A stretch of 9,256 nt of DNA from a bacterium. Lineage in GTDB: Bacteria > Patescibacteriota > Minisyncoccia > JAJYZQ01. The stretch is taken from assembly GCA_021799835.1 (NCBI GenBank), contig JAJYZQ010000007.1, forward strand, positions 1 to 9,256. Reading direction: 5' to 3'. The notes beneath the pieces were generated by a model. The model was given only the letters and a program-made list of their open reading frames with translations, was not told the DNA's origin and ran no database searches. Positions within the stretch are counted from its first letter, which is position 1. Every line of letters starts with the position of its first letter. Below are positions 1 through 6,510 of this stretch, piece by piece. A program made the translations under genes and the position numbers.

Positions 1-1064
1 TGCACTGACCAACCGGAAACATCCACCTGATAGGGCATCGGATTGTTGACAGTAAGCCAATCTCCTAATCCTCCTTTTGTGCGATGCAGTTGTGCCAGGT
101 GAACCTGCGGCTCATAGACGGTCACCGGAATCTCTTGCGCTCCCGATACTTTGCTTGCCGTTACGGCAAGCACATATTCTCCAGGATATTCATAGATAAT
201 GCGCGCTTCTGTGCCAGTTTTTACTACACTATTGCCGAGATTCCAGTGCACGGTGCCTATTTTCTGCGTTGCATCTTCGGTCTGCGCGCGAACCGTGACC
301 GCATTATTGCTGGTAGTGACCAGATGTCCCAAAGGCACTGCCGCATCATTTTCCCCGATAAAGGCAATATGCCATTGCGGCGATGCCGGAGAAAGTGCTG
401 CTACATTTTGGCCAGATGAAGAAGTTGATGGCGCAGTATTCGCAGGCGTGCTGTTTGGGGTGGCGTTGAGAAGAAAATTTGGGTCATACCCCGCGTTTTG
501 TGCTTTTGGCGTGCCTAGTATCGGATTGCCCTTCTTGTCCCGGACACTCGCGCTGAGAGCAGCGGCAGTTACCCAATTTTCTGCAAATGATCCCGAGACA
601 AACGGATTGATGCGTTCCATACTTGCATGCGTTTTTGCATCTCCTGCAGGCCATCCGTTTTTTTCGCAAAGAACAGTATCTTGCGTGTTACCGTGTGCAT
701 CTGCGAGAACCAATGCGCTGCAATCATCGGGTAATGCGCCAGTATAGATCTGATCCGCGGGAATGCTTAATCCGGTTTCATCTGTCCGCTTTAAGAGAAT
801 ATACGATCGCGGCGCCATTACTCCGGATAACTTTATGTGGAGCGATCGGTCGTTCGCGAGCGACCAGTCCGTGATGTCTGCCGGCTCATCAGCAGTATTA
901 TAGAGCTCCATCCATTCATCTGCGCTGTCTGCATCCGTTCCGGACCACGCGACTTCATTGATCACTACCGCAGCATCCGCATATCCTGCGGTAGCAGTGA
1001 ATGTGCTCAGGCAGACAAGAGTTAGCGCGAGTCGTTGCATAACGCCCAGCGCGCGATGATGCAT
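1..1064 (-). CDS. Secreted lamin-tail-domain (LTD) protein, partial at left edge
   Basis: The minus strand is open from ATG at 1064 to the left edge, about 354 codons with no stop, so the C-terminus is missing. The N-terminus reads as a signal peptide: a hydrophobic stretch at about residues 12-27 followed by A-D-A, with possible cleavage near residue 31. An LTD domain follows at about 32-140. It starts with V-V-I-N-E-V-A-W-S-G and contains D-E-W-M-E-L-Y-N and D-W-S-L. The end of the module carries S-M-E-R-I-N-P, N-W-V-T-A and G-T-P-K-A-Q-N, as usual for exported LTD proteins. A Ser/Thr/Pro/Ala-rich linker (about 194-225) leads to a PKD/Ig-like beta domain (about 232-315), then the start of a second LTD (about 322 on, ending in D-V-S-G-W-S). 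The role is probably extracellular binding or surface display; no catalytic motif is visible. The start lies 10 nt after the Wzy-like gene stop, so the two are probably co-transcribed. ATG at 1040 is an alternative start giving a more compact signal peptide; neither has a clear Shine-Dalgarno site. Confidence 0.85.
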   Translation of the reverse strand, partial: MHHRALGVMQRLALTLVCLSTFTATAGYADAAVVINEVAWSGTDADSADEWMELYNTADEPADITDWSLANDRSLHIKLSGVMAPRSYILLKRTDETGLSIPADQIYTGALPDDCSALVLADAHGNTQDTVLCEKNGWPAGDAKTHASMERINPFVSGSFAENWVTAAALSASVRDKKGNPILGTPKAQNAGYDPNFLLNATPNSTPANTAPSTSSSGQNVAALSPASPQWHIAFIGENDAAVPLGHLVTTSNNAVTVRAQTEDATQKIGTVHWNLGNSVVKTGTEARIIYEYPGEYVLAVTASKVSGAQEIPVTVYEPQVHLAQLHRTKGGLGDWLTVNNPMPYQVDVSGWSV

Positions 1065-1074
1065 AAGAGTAAAG

Positions 1075-3483
1075 TTAGTGCAAACTTTCCAAAAATACTT
1101 TAGCAGCGGTTGCGAGCGTCGGATCAAGTTTTATTGCGTCTTCCGCTTGTGCGCGCGCATCGGCAACGTCATTCAATTTTGCATACACTACAGCAAGCTT
1201 CGCGTGCAATCCTGCGTTATTCGGATAGCGCGTAATGCCGGTTGTATAGAGCGTTTTCAATCCTGCGTAATCATTGAGATCCAGATACGCCTGCGAGACC
1301 ATTGCAAGATCTGTTTGGTTTGAGTAAGGATCATATCCTTTTGCGACCGCCTGCGCAAACCAGTTGACCGCCTGCTGATCATTCTTTTGAATATAATACG
1401 CAGCACCGATAGACCAATACGCGCTTGAGAAATTTGCATTATTCGCGACGATCTCTTTGAAGAGTGCTATGCCCGCCGAATAATTGCCCGAGAGCATCAT
1501 CGTGCGCGCCTTTTCTAAAATGAGGTAGTAATGCTTTGGCGCTAATTGCAAGCCGACATCAAGATAGTGCGTTGCTGCCGTAACATCCGCCGTATCGCCG
1601 GTCGCCTGAAAGGCATCATTATAGAAATGCCCAAGCAGCCAATAATATTCCGCATCGGTAGGGCTGTAATGGATCGCTTTCAATTCCTCCGCAATGCTAA
1701 ATTGCAATGCATTTTGGGCAAGCTGCTTATCGTTGCTGCTCGTTGCCGCAGTTTCAAACGGCAGCAAGCGGTTGCGCCACAATTCTGCTTGTCCGAGGTA
1801 GGTGGGCACTGCCGACGCTTTTTGAAAATCTGCAAGAGCTGTAGTGAGACCGCCCGTTGTATTTTGCGAAGCTGCCAGTACTCCTTGGCTCACGTACTCT
1901 TGCTGGCGTATCGGCAATACGCCAAAATAATAAATGCTGAATCCTATGCCAATAAGCAGTATCACTATAATGAGGAGGGATGGCCGGCGACCGGTGTACG
2001 GTGCCGGAGCAAAACCTTGGGATGCCGTTGCGGCAGCTTCAGCCGATACTTCTGGCACCACGCCCTTTATATGATGATTTTTGCGTTGATGATTTTTATG
2101 AGGTAAAGAGGTCGCAGCAGCACTGACAGGTAACGCTGCTTCGGCTGATCCGCGCGACAGCGAGAGATCGTATGGTTCATCACCCCAAGAATCATCACTC
2201 CCAAAGAGCGCTACGGCGGAAAAGCCGAGGAGCAGGTAGAACATATAAAAGCTGGAGAAGTTATCAAACGACGACAGGTTCTGGCCGAAATATGCGACCA
2301 TAATGCCGATGATAAATGAAGCAAGCAAAACTTTTTTCTTTTGCTTTAAGAGTTTTCCTGCGCGGTAAAAGAGCACCCCGAAAATAGACAGATACGCAGC
2401 TAATCCCACAATGCCGTATTCCGTGCCGACATCAAAGATGATATTGTGCGCGCGGTCAAACCACGTTTCCGTGGAACCCGCGGTATAGAATCGCGGATCG
2501 TAGTATTGGTTGAATGCGACGTTGAAATTTTCCGGCCCCCAGCCGAAAACAAACCGATGCGTCCATGCATGCCACGCAGTTTCCCATGCCCAGAAGCGAG
2601 TTTGCGCAGTCGCTGCGGCCGGAGTGATGTTCACGAATCGGTCTAGGGCATGAAAATTACCGAATGCCTTTTTCTGCACGGCAACAAAGAGTGCCAGCCA
2701 GATGAGAAAAAGCACTACAGCACCGATAAGCGTCTTTTTGACTATCGCTCGCCGGCCAGAGTACCAGCCATAGACAATTCCCCAGACAAACAAGCCCAAC
2801 AATAATCCCACTACCGCGCCTCTGGTCTGCGCCATAAGGAACGCGATGAAGTTTACTCCGACCATTACTGCCACAAGTACTCGCCACCAGGACGATTTTG
2901 CTTTAAGAAAAAGGTAGGCACCGATGAACATATTCATCAGCACAAATTCAGCAAAAAATATTGGGTTCTCTATCGTGCCGAGAACCCGCTGTTGCTGATA
3001 AAGGAAAAAACTGCCCAAATGAAAAAACTGCCCATAGGCATAGAGAGACATCAAAGTGCTCGTGATAAGCGAGGCGGACAGCATCAGCATCCACGCGCGA
3101 TACCGATAGACAATGCTTGAAATAATGATGAAAAATGCTACATAGTGGATATACGTGAAAAACCCGCCCATGCGGTCAACCGATCCCCAGATGCTGCGCA
3201 AGGTATTCGTGCCGAGAAACGCATCCAGGAGATAGATCGCCACAAACGCGAGGATCGCCCAGAGTAAGGGGGAAGATTTCGGGCGAAAGCGCGGTTCGGC
3301 TATCGCAAGGCCGACATACAGCGCGAGCATTATCTCTACGATATCCCGAAATACGACCGCTTTATAAAAATGAAACAGATACAAAAGATCTGGCGTTACC
3401 AATAAGGGCAGGAAAAGAATGATTGCCACTCCCACGCCCAGGATCCACAAAACATATTGACTTAATCCCGTAAGTGTTTTCAT
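1075..3483 (-). CDS. Wzy/O-antigen-ligase-like membrane protein with C-terminal TPR region
   Basis: This 802-residue protein is probably a glycan polymerase or ligase that transfers lipid-linked glycan on the outer face of the membrane. About ten hydrophobic segments fill residues 10-425. Family marks of the O-antigen ligase/Wzy_C group are visible: R166 with G-T-I-E-N-P just after it, Q-T-R-G at 219-222, the G-W-G-P-E-N-F loop at 314-320, and A-H-N at 345-347 followed by E-Y-G-I-V-G. After the last segment comes an Ala/Ser-rich linker (about 430-500) with a Lys/His cluster, then one more transmembrane helix (about 503-522). The tail to residue 802 contains TPR-like helix pairs (clearest about 612-715 and 757-798). 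Most single-domain family members are about 400-500 residues, so the TPR tail is an addition. Polymerase, O-antigen ligase and protein glycosyl-ligase cannot be told apart from sequence. ATG at 3483 starts the hydrophobic N-terminus directly; no Shine-Dalgarno site is visible. The LTD gene follows 10 nt downstream. Confidence 0.85.
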   Translation of the reverse strand: MKTLTGLSQYVLWILGVGVAIILFLPLLVTPDLLYLFHFYKAVVFRDIVEIMLALYVGLAIAEPRFRPKSSPLLWAILAFVAIYLLDAFLGTNTLRSIWGSVDRMGGFFTYIHYVAFFIIISSIVYRYRAWMLMLSASLITSTLMSLYAYGQFFHLGSFFLYQQQRVLGTIENPIFFAEFVLMNMFIGAYLFLKAKSSWWRVLVAVMVGVNFIAFLMAQTRGAVVGLLLGLFVWGIVYGWYSGRRAIVKKTLIGAVVLFLIWLALFVAVQKKAFGNFHALDRFVNITPAAATAQTRFWAWETAWHAWTHRFVFGWGPENFNVAFNQYYDPRFYTAGSTETWFDRAHNIIFDVGTEYGIVGLAAYLSIFGVLFYRAGKLLKQKKKVLLASFIIGIMVAYFGQNLSSFDNFSSFYMFYLLLGFSAVALFGSDDSWGDEPYDLSLSRGSAEAALPVSAAATSLPHKNHQRKNHHIKGVVPEVSAEAAATASQGFAPAPYTGRRPSLLIIVILLIGIGFSIYYFGVLPIRQQEYVSQGVLAASQNTTGGLTTALADFQKASAVPTYLGQAELWRNRLLPFETAATSSNDKQLAQNALQFSIAEELKAIHYSPTDAEYYWLLGHFYNDAFQATGDTADVTAATHYLDVGLQLAPKHYYLILEKARTMMLSGNYSAGIALFKEIVANNANFSSAYWSIGAAYYIQKNDQQAVNWFAQAVAKGYDPYSNQTDLAMVSQAYLDLNDYAGLKTLYTTGITRYPNNAGLHAKLAVVYAKLNDVADARAQAEDAIKLDPTLATAAKVFLESLH
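2072..2097. repeat. Short direct repeat in linker of Wzy-like gene
   Basis: The 11-mer TGATGATTTTT occurs at 2072-2082 and again at 2087-2097, a 15-bp period. On the coding (minus) strand this gives two five-residue units, K-N-H-Q-R and K-N-H-H-I, in the linker between the membrane domain and the TPR anchor helix. It looks like small in-frame slippage in a low-constraint linker. Confidence 0.6.
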
Positions 3484-3486
3484 AAT
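3457..3486 (+). promoter_or_regulatory. Likely promoter of the sugar transferase gene
   Basis: TTGACT (3457-3462) and CATAAT (3481-3486) are separated by 18 bp. Each differs from the sigma-70-type consensus at one position. The predicted transcript start, near 3493, leaves about a 44-nt leader before ATG 3537. The -35 and spacer lie inside the first codons of the divergent Wzy-like gene, and the first base of the -10 box is part of its start codon. Confidence 0.55.
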
Positions 3487-3531
3487 AAGAAACCATTTAA
3501 TGTAATCAACATTTCTTCACGCAATACACCT

Positions 3532-3537
3532 AGTATA
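3532..3537 (-). promoter_or_regulatory. Possible -10 box for the Wzy-like/LTD unit
   Basis: On the minus strand TATACT (3537-3532) lies about 49 nt upstream of ATG 3483, a suitable distance for a short leader. The matching -35 region is poor (TTTCAA at a 17-bp spacing), so this is tentative. If real, it overlaps the first base of the sugar transferase start codon. Confidence 0.3.
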
Positions 3538-4925
3538 TGCCGTACTCCAATAATTTGAAAGTGCTTATTGTGCTCGTGGGCGATATTGCGGTGTTCTACG
3601 CATCGCTGACTATCACCCTTATTATCCGCTATGGCTATGCGGCAACTATTTGGGGTGAGCACTATCGCATCTTCTCCCTCCTCTTGATCTTGTGGCTCGC
3701 AGTATTTTATATTAGCGACCTCTATAACCTCCGGCGCAATGCCCGTGATATACAACGGCTTGTGCTCAGTTCTGTTATTATTGCGTTTGTCCTTTCTATC
3801 ATATTCTTCTATATTTTTCCAACGATCACACCGAAAACCAACTTGGTCATTGATATGATGATCTTTACCCTGCTCTTCGCCGCCTGGCGCCTAGCGATGC
3901 GCAAACTCCTCTCCAGCGCCGGCTATAAAAATGTTGTGGTGATCGGGCTGAATAAAAAAACGGTGAAGATCATCCGGACAATAACCGAGCATTACCGCAA
4001 TGAGTTCCGCGTTGCCGCGGTGTTTACCACGACGAGAGACAATACAGATCACACCCAAGCTTTAGGTGCTTTGGCCAATGATGACGACTCTCTGCGTATT
4101 ACGATTATTGCCGGCGTGAAAAATCTTGCCAAGTTCATCCGGCGCCATCGGGTAGGGCTGCTCATCGTTTCTCAAGACGCGCTCTTTAACAAGGATATTT
4201 TAAACGGTATGACCCATTCGCTTTCAAGTTCGCTGGAGATCATGGGTCTGCCCTCATTCTATGAATACACCCAAGGGAAAATTCCATTAGAAACCATCAA
4301 TCAAGTATGGTTCTTGGAAAATATCACCAAGAGTTCGGACGATGTTTATAAAATGCTAAAGCGGCTCATTGACCTCGCTGGCGGCATGGTAGGACTAGCA
4401 TTCCTTGCAGTCATTTTTATTCCCGTCGCCCTTTTTATCAAGCTTGATACTGCGGGCACGGTCATTTACCGCCAGCAAAAGATCGGCAAGGACAAAAAGC
4501 CGTTTACCGTCTATAAGCTGCGTACTATGGTTGCTTATGCTGAAGCACAAGGCGCTGCCTGGACTGTTGAACATGATCCCCGCATCACGCGGATCGGCGG
4601 ATTTTTGCGCAAAACTCGCATTGACGAACTGCCTCAATGCTGGAATATCCTGCGGGGTGAGATGAGTTTAGTCGGCCCGCGCGCAGAACGGCCGGAATTT
4701 CACGCCGCTCTTGCCAAGCAGATTCCCTTCTTTGAAGAACGGTATCTCGTGAAGCCGGGACTTACCGGTTGGGCACAGCTACAGCGCAATTATGGCTCAT
4801 CTGTTGCTGACACAAAAGAAAAAATAGAGTATGATCTCTATTACCTCAAAAATAAATCTATTGCCCTTGACCTCTCTATCATCTTAAAGACGATCAGCCT
4901 CGTAGTTTTGGGCAAAGGAAAATGA
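3537..4925 (+). CDS. Polyprenyl-phosphate sugar-1-phosphate transferase (WbaP/WcaJ-type, two-domain)
   Basis: This enzyme starts assembly of a lipid-linked glycan by moving a sugar-1-phosphate from a nucleotide sugar onto a polyprenyl phosphate at the inner membrane. The 462 residues have the long-form layout. Four N-terminal transmembrane segments lie at about 8-31, 43-60, 73-95 and 103-119. A Rossmann-like CoA_binding_3 region follows (about 130-250). The catalytic domain has a membrane helix at about 276-302, then Q-K-I-G-K-D-K-K-P-F and K-L-R-T-M (327-331). R-I-D-E-L-P (361-366) carries the Asp-Glu pair expected for catalysis. L-V-G-P-R-A-E-R-P-E-F (378-388) and K-P-G-L-T-G-W-A-Q (406-414) are also present. 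The sugar cannot be predicted. The length is typical and the gene appears intact, ending in TGA. It is divergent from the Wzy-like gene, which suggests a shared pathway. No Shine-Dalgarno site precedes ATG 3537. Confidence 0.92.
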   Translation: MPYSNNLKVLIVLVGDIAVFYASLTITLIIRYGYAATIWGEHYRIFSLLLILWLAVFYISDLYNLRRNARDIQRLVLSSVIIAFVLSIIFFYIFPTITPKTNLVIDMMIFTLLFAAWRLAMRKLLSSAGYKNVVVIGLNKKTVKIIRTITEHYRNEFRVAAVFTTTRDNTDHTQALGALANDDDSLRITIIAGVKNLAKFIRRHRVGLLIVSQDALFNKDILNGMTHSLSSSLEIMGLPSFYEYTQGKIPLETINQVWFLENITKSSDDVYKMLKRLIDLAGGMVGLAFLAVIFIPVALFIKLDTAGTVIYRQQKIGKDKKPFTVYKLRTMVAYAEAQGAAWTVEHDPRITRIGGFLRKTRIDELPQCWNILRGEMSLVGPRAERPEFHAALAKQIPFFEERYLVKPGLTGWAQLQRNYGSSVADTKEKIEYDLYYLKNKSIALDLSIILKTISLVVLGKGK

Positions 4926-6119
4926 TCCGGCAGGCAAAGGAACGCCGGATGATGATGCCGCAATGATCTGCCCATAAAATTCAATCAGCTTATCGGCACT
5001 TGCTGCAGCACTATAGCGGCGCACAATTACCTTTCCTTGTTGAGCGAGCCGACTGCGCTCAACATCATCTTGCGCTAGTCGTATAATCGCCGCAGCAAAA
5101 TCTTCCTCACTCGGATTTACCATAATGCCATTCAACCCATCAATAATGAATGATGCTGTACCGGTATTGCGCACGGTGACGATCGCGAGCCCCCTGCTTG
5201 CGGCCTCTGCAAGCACGAGTGCCTGAGTATCTGCTCTTGATGAATAAGCAAAAAGATCGGCAAAGTCATAATAGCGGTACACCTCTTCCGGCCGCACTGC
5301 GCCCACAAACCGCACGGCGTCTGCAATACCGAGTTCCTTCGCTTCGTCTTTGAGGCGGCCCGCAAGAATTCCCGTACCCACAATGACCAGTCGCACACGC
5401 AATACGATGCGCTGAACTTCAGCAAATGCGCGCAACAGCAAGCTTATATTCTTCTCCGGCGAGAGGCGCGATACGGAAAGCAACACAAAATCCGTATCCG
5501 CCAATCCCCACCGCCTGCGCAACGCAGCATTTTTCCCCTTATCCGAAACGAGATTGCGGGAAAGCGGAATGCCGGTGGGAATAACTGCAATGGGCTTATC
5601 CACGTGATGCGCCAGCAAAAAATCTTTGATCGCAGCAGATGGTGCCACGACGCCGTCACATCCCTGTATATACGTGCGTGCTATAGCGAGCATATGGTTC
5701 GCAGCAATTATTTTCAAAAGATTTCCGGGCGCCCACGCGCCATATTGGTCATACTCCGAGTGATAGGTAAACACCAGCGGAATACCGAGGCTTTTGGCAA
5801 CCTTTTGTCCCTCAGTGCCTACAAACGCCGGGTGATGGCTATGGATAATATCCAACTGCCAAGAACGCGCATACTGTACGGCATCAGCAAACCACGTGAT
5901 CGGTACGACAACATTGCTCTTGTTTTCTATGGCGATAGACCGATACGGAAATGTTCCGCGGCCGAGCGGCCGCAATTCCTTATCAAAGAACTTCCGTGTC
6001 GCATAAAATATATAGACACTGTGCCCTTTGCGCTCCAGTTCGTCTTTCGCGGTTACCAAAGACCGCACCACACCATTAATAGTGGGAATATATGAGTTGG
6101 TGAAAAAGCCGATGCGCAT
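4884..6119 (-). CDS. Family 4 (GT4, GT-B fold) glycosyltransferase
   Basis: This retaining glycosyltransferase probably moves a sugar from a nucleotide donor to a membrane lipid or lipid-linked glycan on the cytoplasmic face. From ATG 6119 it is 411 residues. The start M-R-I-G-F-F-T-N-S-Y-I-P-T-I-N-G-V is a normal GT4 N-terminus; AAGG lies 9 nt upstream, and an in-frame extension toward 6350 is not protein-like. H-S-H-H-P (93-97) belongs to the acceptor domain and P-T-G-I (181-184) to the linker. V-S-R-L-S-P-E-K-N (216-224) carries the phosphate-binding Arg and Lys. D-T-Q-A-L-V-L-A-E (297-305) takes the place of the EX7E motif, with Asp for the first Glu. The N-terminus and this D-T-Q motif recall diacylglycerol glucosyltransferases, but the acceptor is uncertain. 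The last 14 codons overlap the 3' end of the convergent sugar transferase by 42 bp. The last roughly 20 residues are a non-conserved-looking tail. Confidence 0.9.
   Translation of the reverse strand: MRIGFFTNSYIPTINGVVRSLVTAKDELERKGHSVYIFYATRKFFDKELRPLGRGTFPYRSIAIENKSNVVVPITWFADAVQYARSWQLDIIHSHHPAFVGTEGQKVAKSLGIPLVFTYHSEYDQYGAWAPGNLLKIIAANHMLAIARTYIQGCDGVVAPSAAIKDFLLAHHVDKPIAVIPTGIPLSRNLVSDKGKNAALRRRWGLADTDFVLLSVSRLSPEKNISLLLRAFAEVQRIVLRVRLVIVGTGILAGRLKDEAKELGIADAVRFVGAVRPEEVYRYYDFADLFAYSSRADTQALVLAEAASRGLAIVTVRNTGTASFIIDGLNGIMVNPSEEDFAAAIIRLAQDDVERSRLAQQGKVIVRRYSAAASADKLIEFYGQIIAASSSGVPLPAGSFSFAQNYEADRL
4925..4950. repeat. Inverted repeat at end of the sugar transferase gene
   Basis: ATCCGGC (4925-4931) is the exact complement of GCCGGAT (4944-4950), with a 12-nt loop. 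It starts at the last base of the sugar transferase stop codon. No T-tract follows on the plus strand, so it is not a standard intrinsic terminator; it could still block transcript ends. It also lies within the GT4 coding region, so chance is possible. Confidence 0.35.
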
Positions 6120-6149
6120 AGTATGTTGCCTTTTTACGCCTAAGAATCC

Positions 6150-6158
6150 ATTATACCA
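6150..6158 (-). promoter_or_regulatory. Extended -10 promoter for the GT4 gene
   Basis: On the minus strand TGGTATAAT (6158-6150) is a perfect extended -10 element (TGn plus TATAAT). No good -35 is seen, which is common with extended -10 promoters. The predicted start near 6143 leaves a leader of about 24 nt before ATG 6119, with AAGG 9 nt before the ATG. Confidence 0.6.
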
Positions 6159-6194
6159 CCAAAACCTCTCGTAAAAAATATACTCCGCCAGCTC

Positions 6195-6222
6195 TTGACA
6201 AGGTTTTCTCTTATGATATAAT
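6195..6222 (+). promoter_or_regulatory. Near-perfect consensus promoter upstream of the 3D-domain gene
   Basis: TTGACA (6195-6200), a 16-bp spacer, and TATAAT (6217-6222) preceded by TGA (6214-6216, an extended -10) match the housekeeping sigma-factor consensus at every scored position. Transcription should begin near 6229-6230, about 280 nt before ATG 6511. It faces away from the GT4 promoter at 6150-6158. Confidence 0.85.
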
Positions 6223-6229
6223 ACTTTCA

Positions 6230-6510
6230 TCCTCCAGATTGGAGGTTTTTTGTTGCCCAAATGCGGACGGGGGTCCGCTCGCGGGCAGCTACCTTGAGGA
6301 AATATATGCCCTGGCGCCTGCCCCGCATAAGTGGGATGGGACTCCGGCAACCCGGCCGCACGGCGCGCCGCTGGCCAAAAGCCTACAGCAGACCGTACCG
6401 CCTCCCCTTGCCTGCCGAGCGTTATTGAATTAAGGTTCCGCCACAGACAAAGCCATACTCCGTTTTACTGCATATGCTGTTATCCGTGGCCTTGTTTGTT
6501 TTTACAACTT
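6230..6510 (+). ncRNA. Candidate structured leader or small RNA, family unknown
   Basis: This region has a very strong promoter and no convincing protein gene. Bases 6301-6420 are 68% G+C by my count, while 6421-6510 are 40%, so composition changes sharply at about 6421. Visible stems are a 6-bp hairpin 6263-6268/6273-6278 with a GGGG loop, enclosed by 6252-6258/6283-6289. An alternative stem is 6281-6288/6318-6326 with one bulge. A long-range pairing is 6276-6281/6416-6421 plus 6285-6288/6412-6415. A perfect 10-bp palindrome (CGGCGCGCCG) lies at 6361-6370, flanked by complementary GGCC at 6354-6357 and 6373-6376. The last three multi-part pairings compete for 6283-6288. I did not recognise a known riboswitch, 6S, SRP, tmRNA or RNase P signature. 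It could be a 5' regulatory leader of the 3D gene, or an independent RNA of about 190 nt ending near 6421. It could also be non-functional GC-rich sequence. Confidence 0.4.
6231..6251 (+). terminator. Terminator-like hairpin with T6 tract at the predicted transcript start
   Basis: CCTCCA (6231-6236) pairs with TGGAGG (6240-6245) across a GAT loop and is followed by six T residues (6246-6251). It has the shape of a small intrinsic terminator, but it begins within one or two bases of the predicted transcript start of the promoter at 6195-6222. It may instead be a 5' stabilising hairpin, or stop read-through arriving from upstream. Confidence 0.5.

Noticed and set aside
84..1025. Several plus-strand open frames over the first 1 kb
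   Set aside because: All lie opposite the continuous LTD-protein frame on the minus strand, which has clear domain motifs.
3480..3755. Minus-strand frame of 91 codons opposite the sugar transferase start
   Set aside because: It is a shadow of the sugar transferase and runs over the divergent promoter region; its protein shows no recognisable features.
5958..5973. Perfect 7-bp inverted repeat GCGGCCG/CGGCCGC with a 2-nt loop
   Set aside because: It lies in the middle of the GT4 coding region and is explained by Arg/Pro/Leu/Gly codons; the loop is too short and there is no T-tract.
6120..6350. N-terminal extension of the GT4 frame up to 6350
   Set aside because: The added 77 residues cover the divergent promoters and hairpin and are not protein-like. 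ATG 6119 gives a canonical GT4 N-terminus with an AAGG site and an extended -10 upstream.
6239..6433. Plus-strand open frame of 64 codons from a TTG across the GC-rich leader
   Set aside because: The TTG lies inside the CCTCCA/TGGAGG hairpin almost at the predicted transcript start, there is no ribosome site, and the protein looks like translated GC-rich sequence.
6331..6510. N-terminal extension of the 3D-domain frame up to 6331
   Set aside because: It would bury the clear signal peptide that begins at ATG 6511 and would translate the GC-rich leader.
6230..6510. Known RNA families (SAM-I, cobalamin, TPP, c-di-AMP ydaO, T-box, 6S, SRP, tmRNA, RNase P)
   Set aside because: Some fragments looked similar, such as CCGGCAACC (SAM-like), GTACCGCC (T-box-like) and a 6S-like GCGGGC...TGAG stretch. 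In no case were the other conserved blocks present in the right order.
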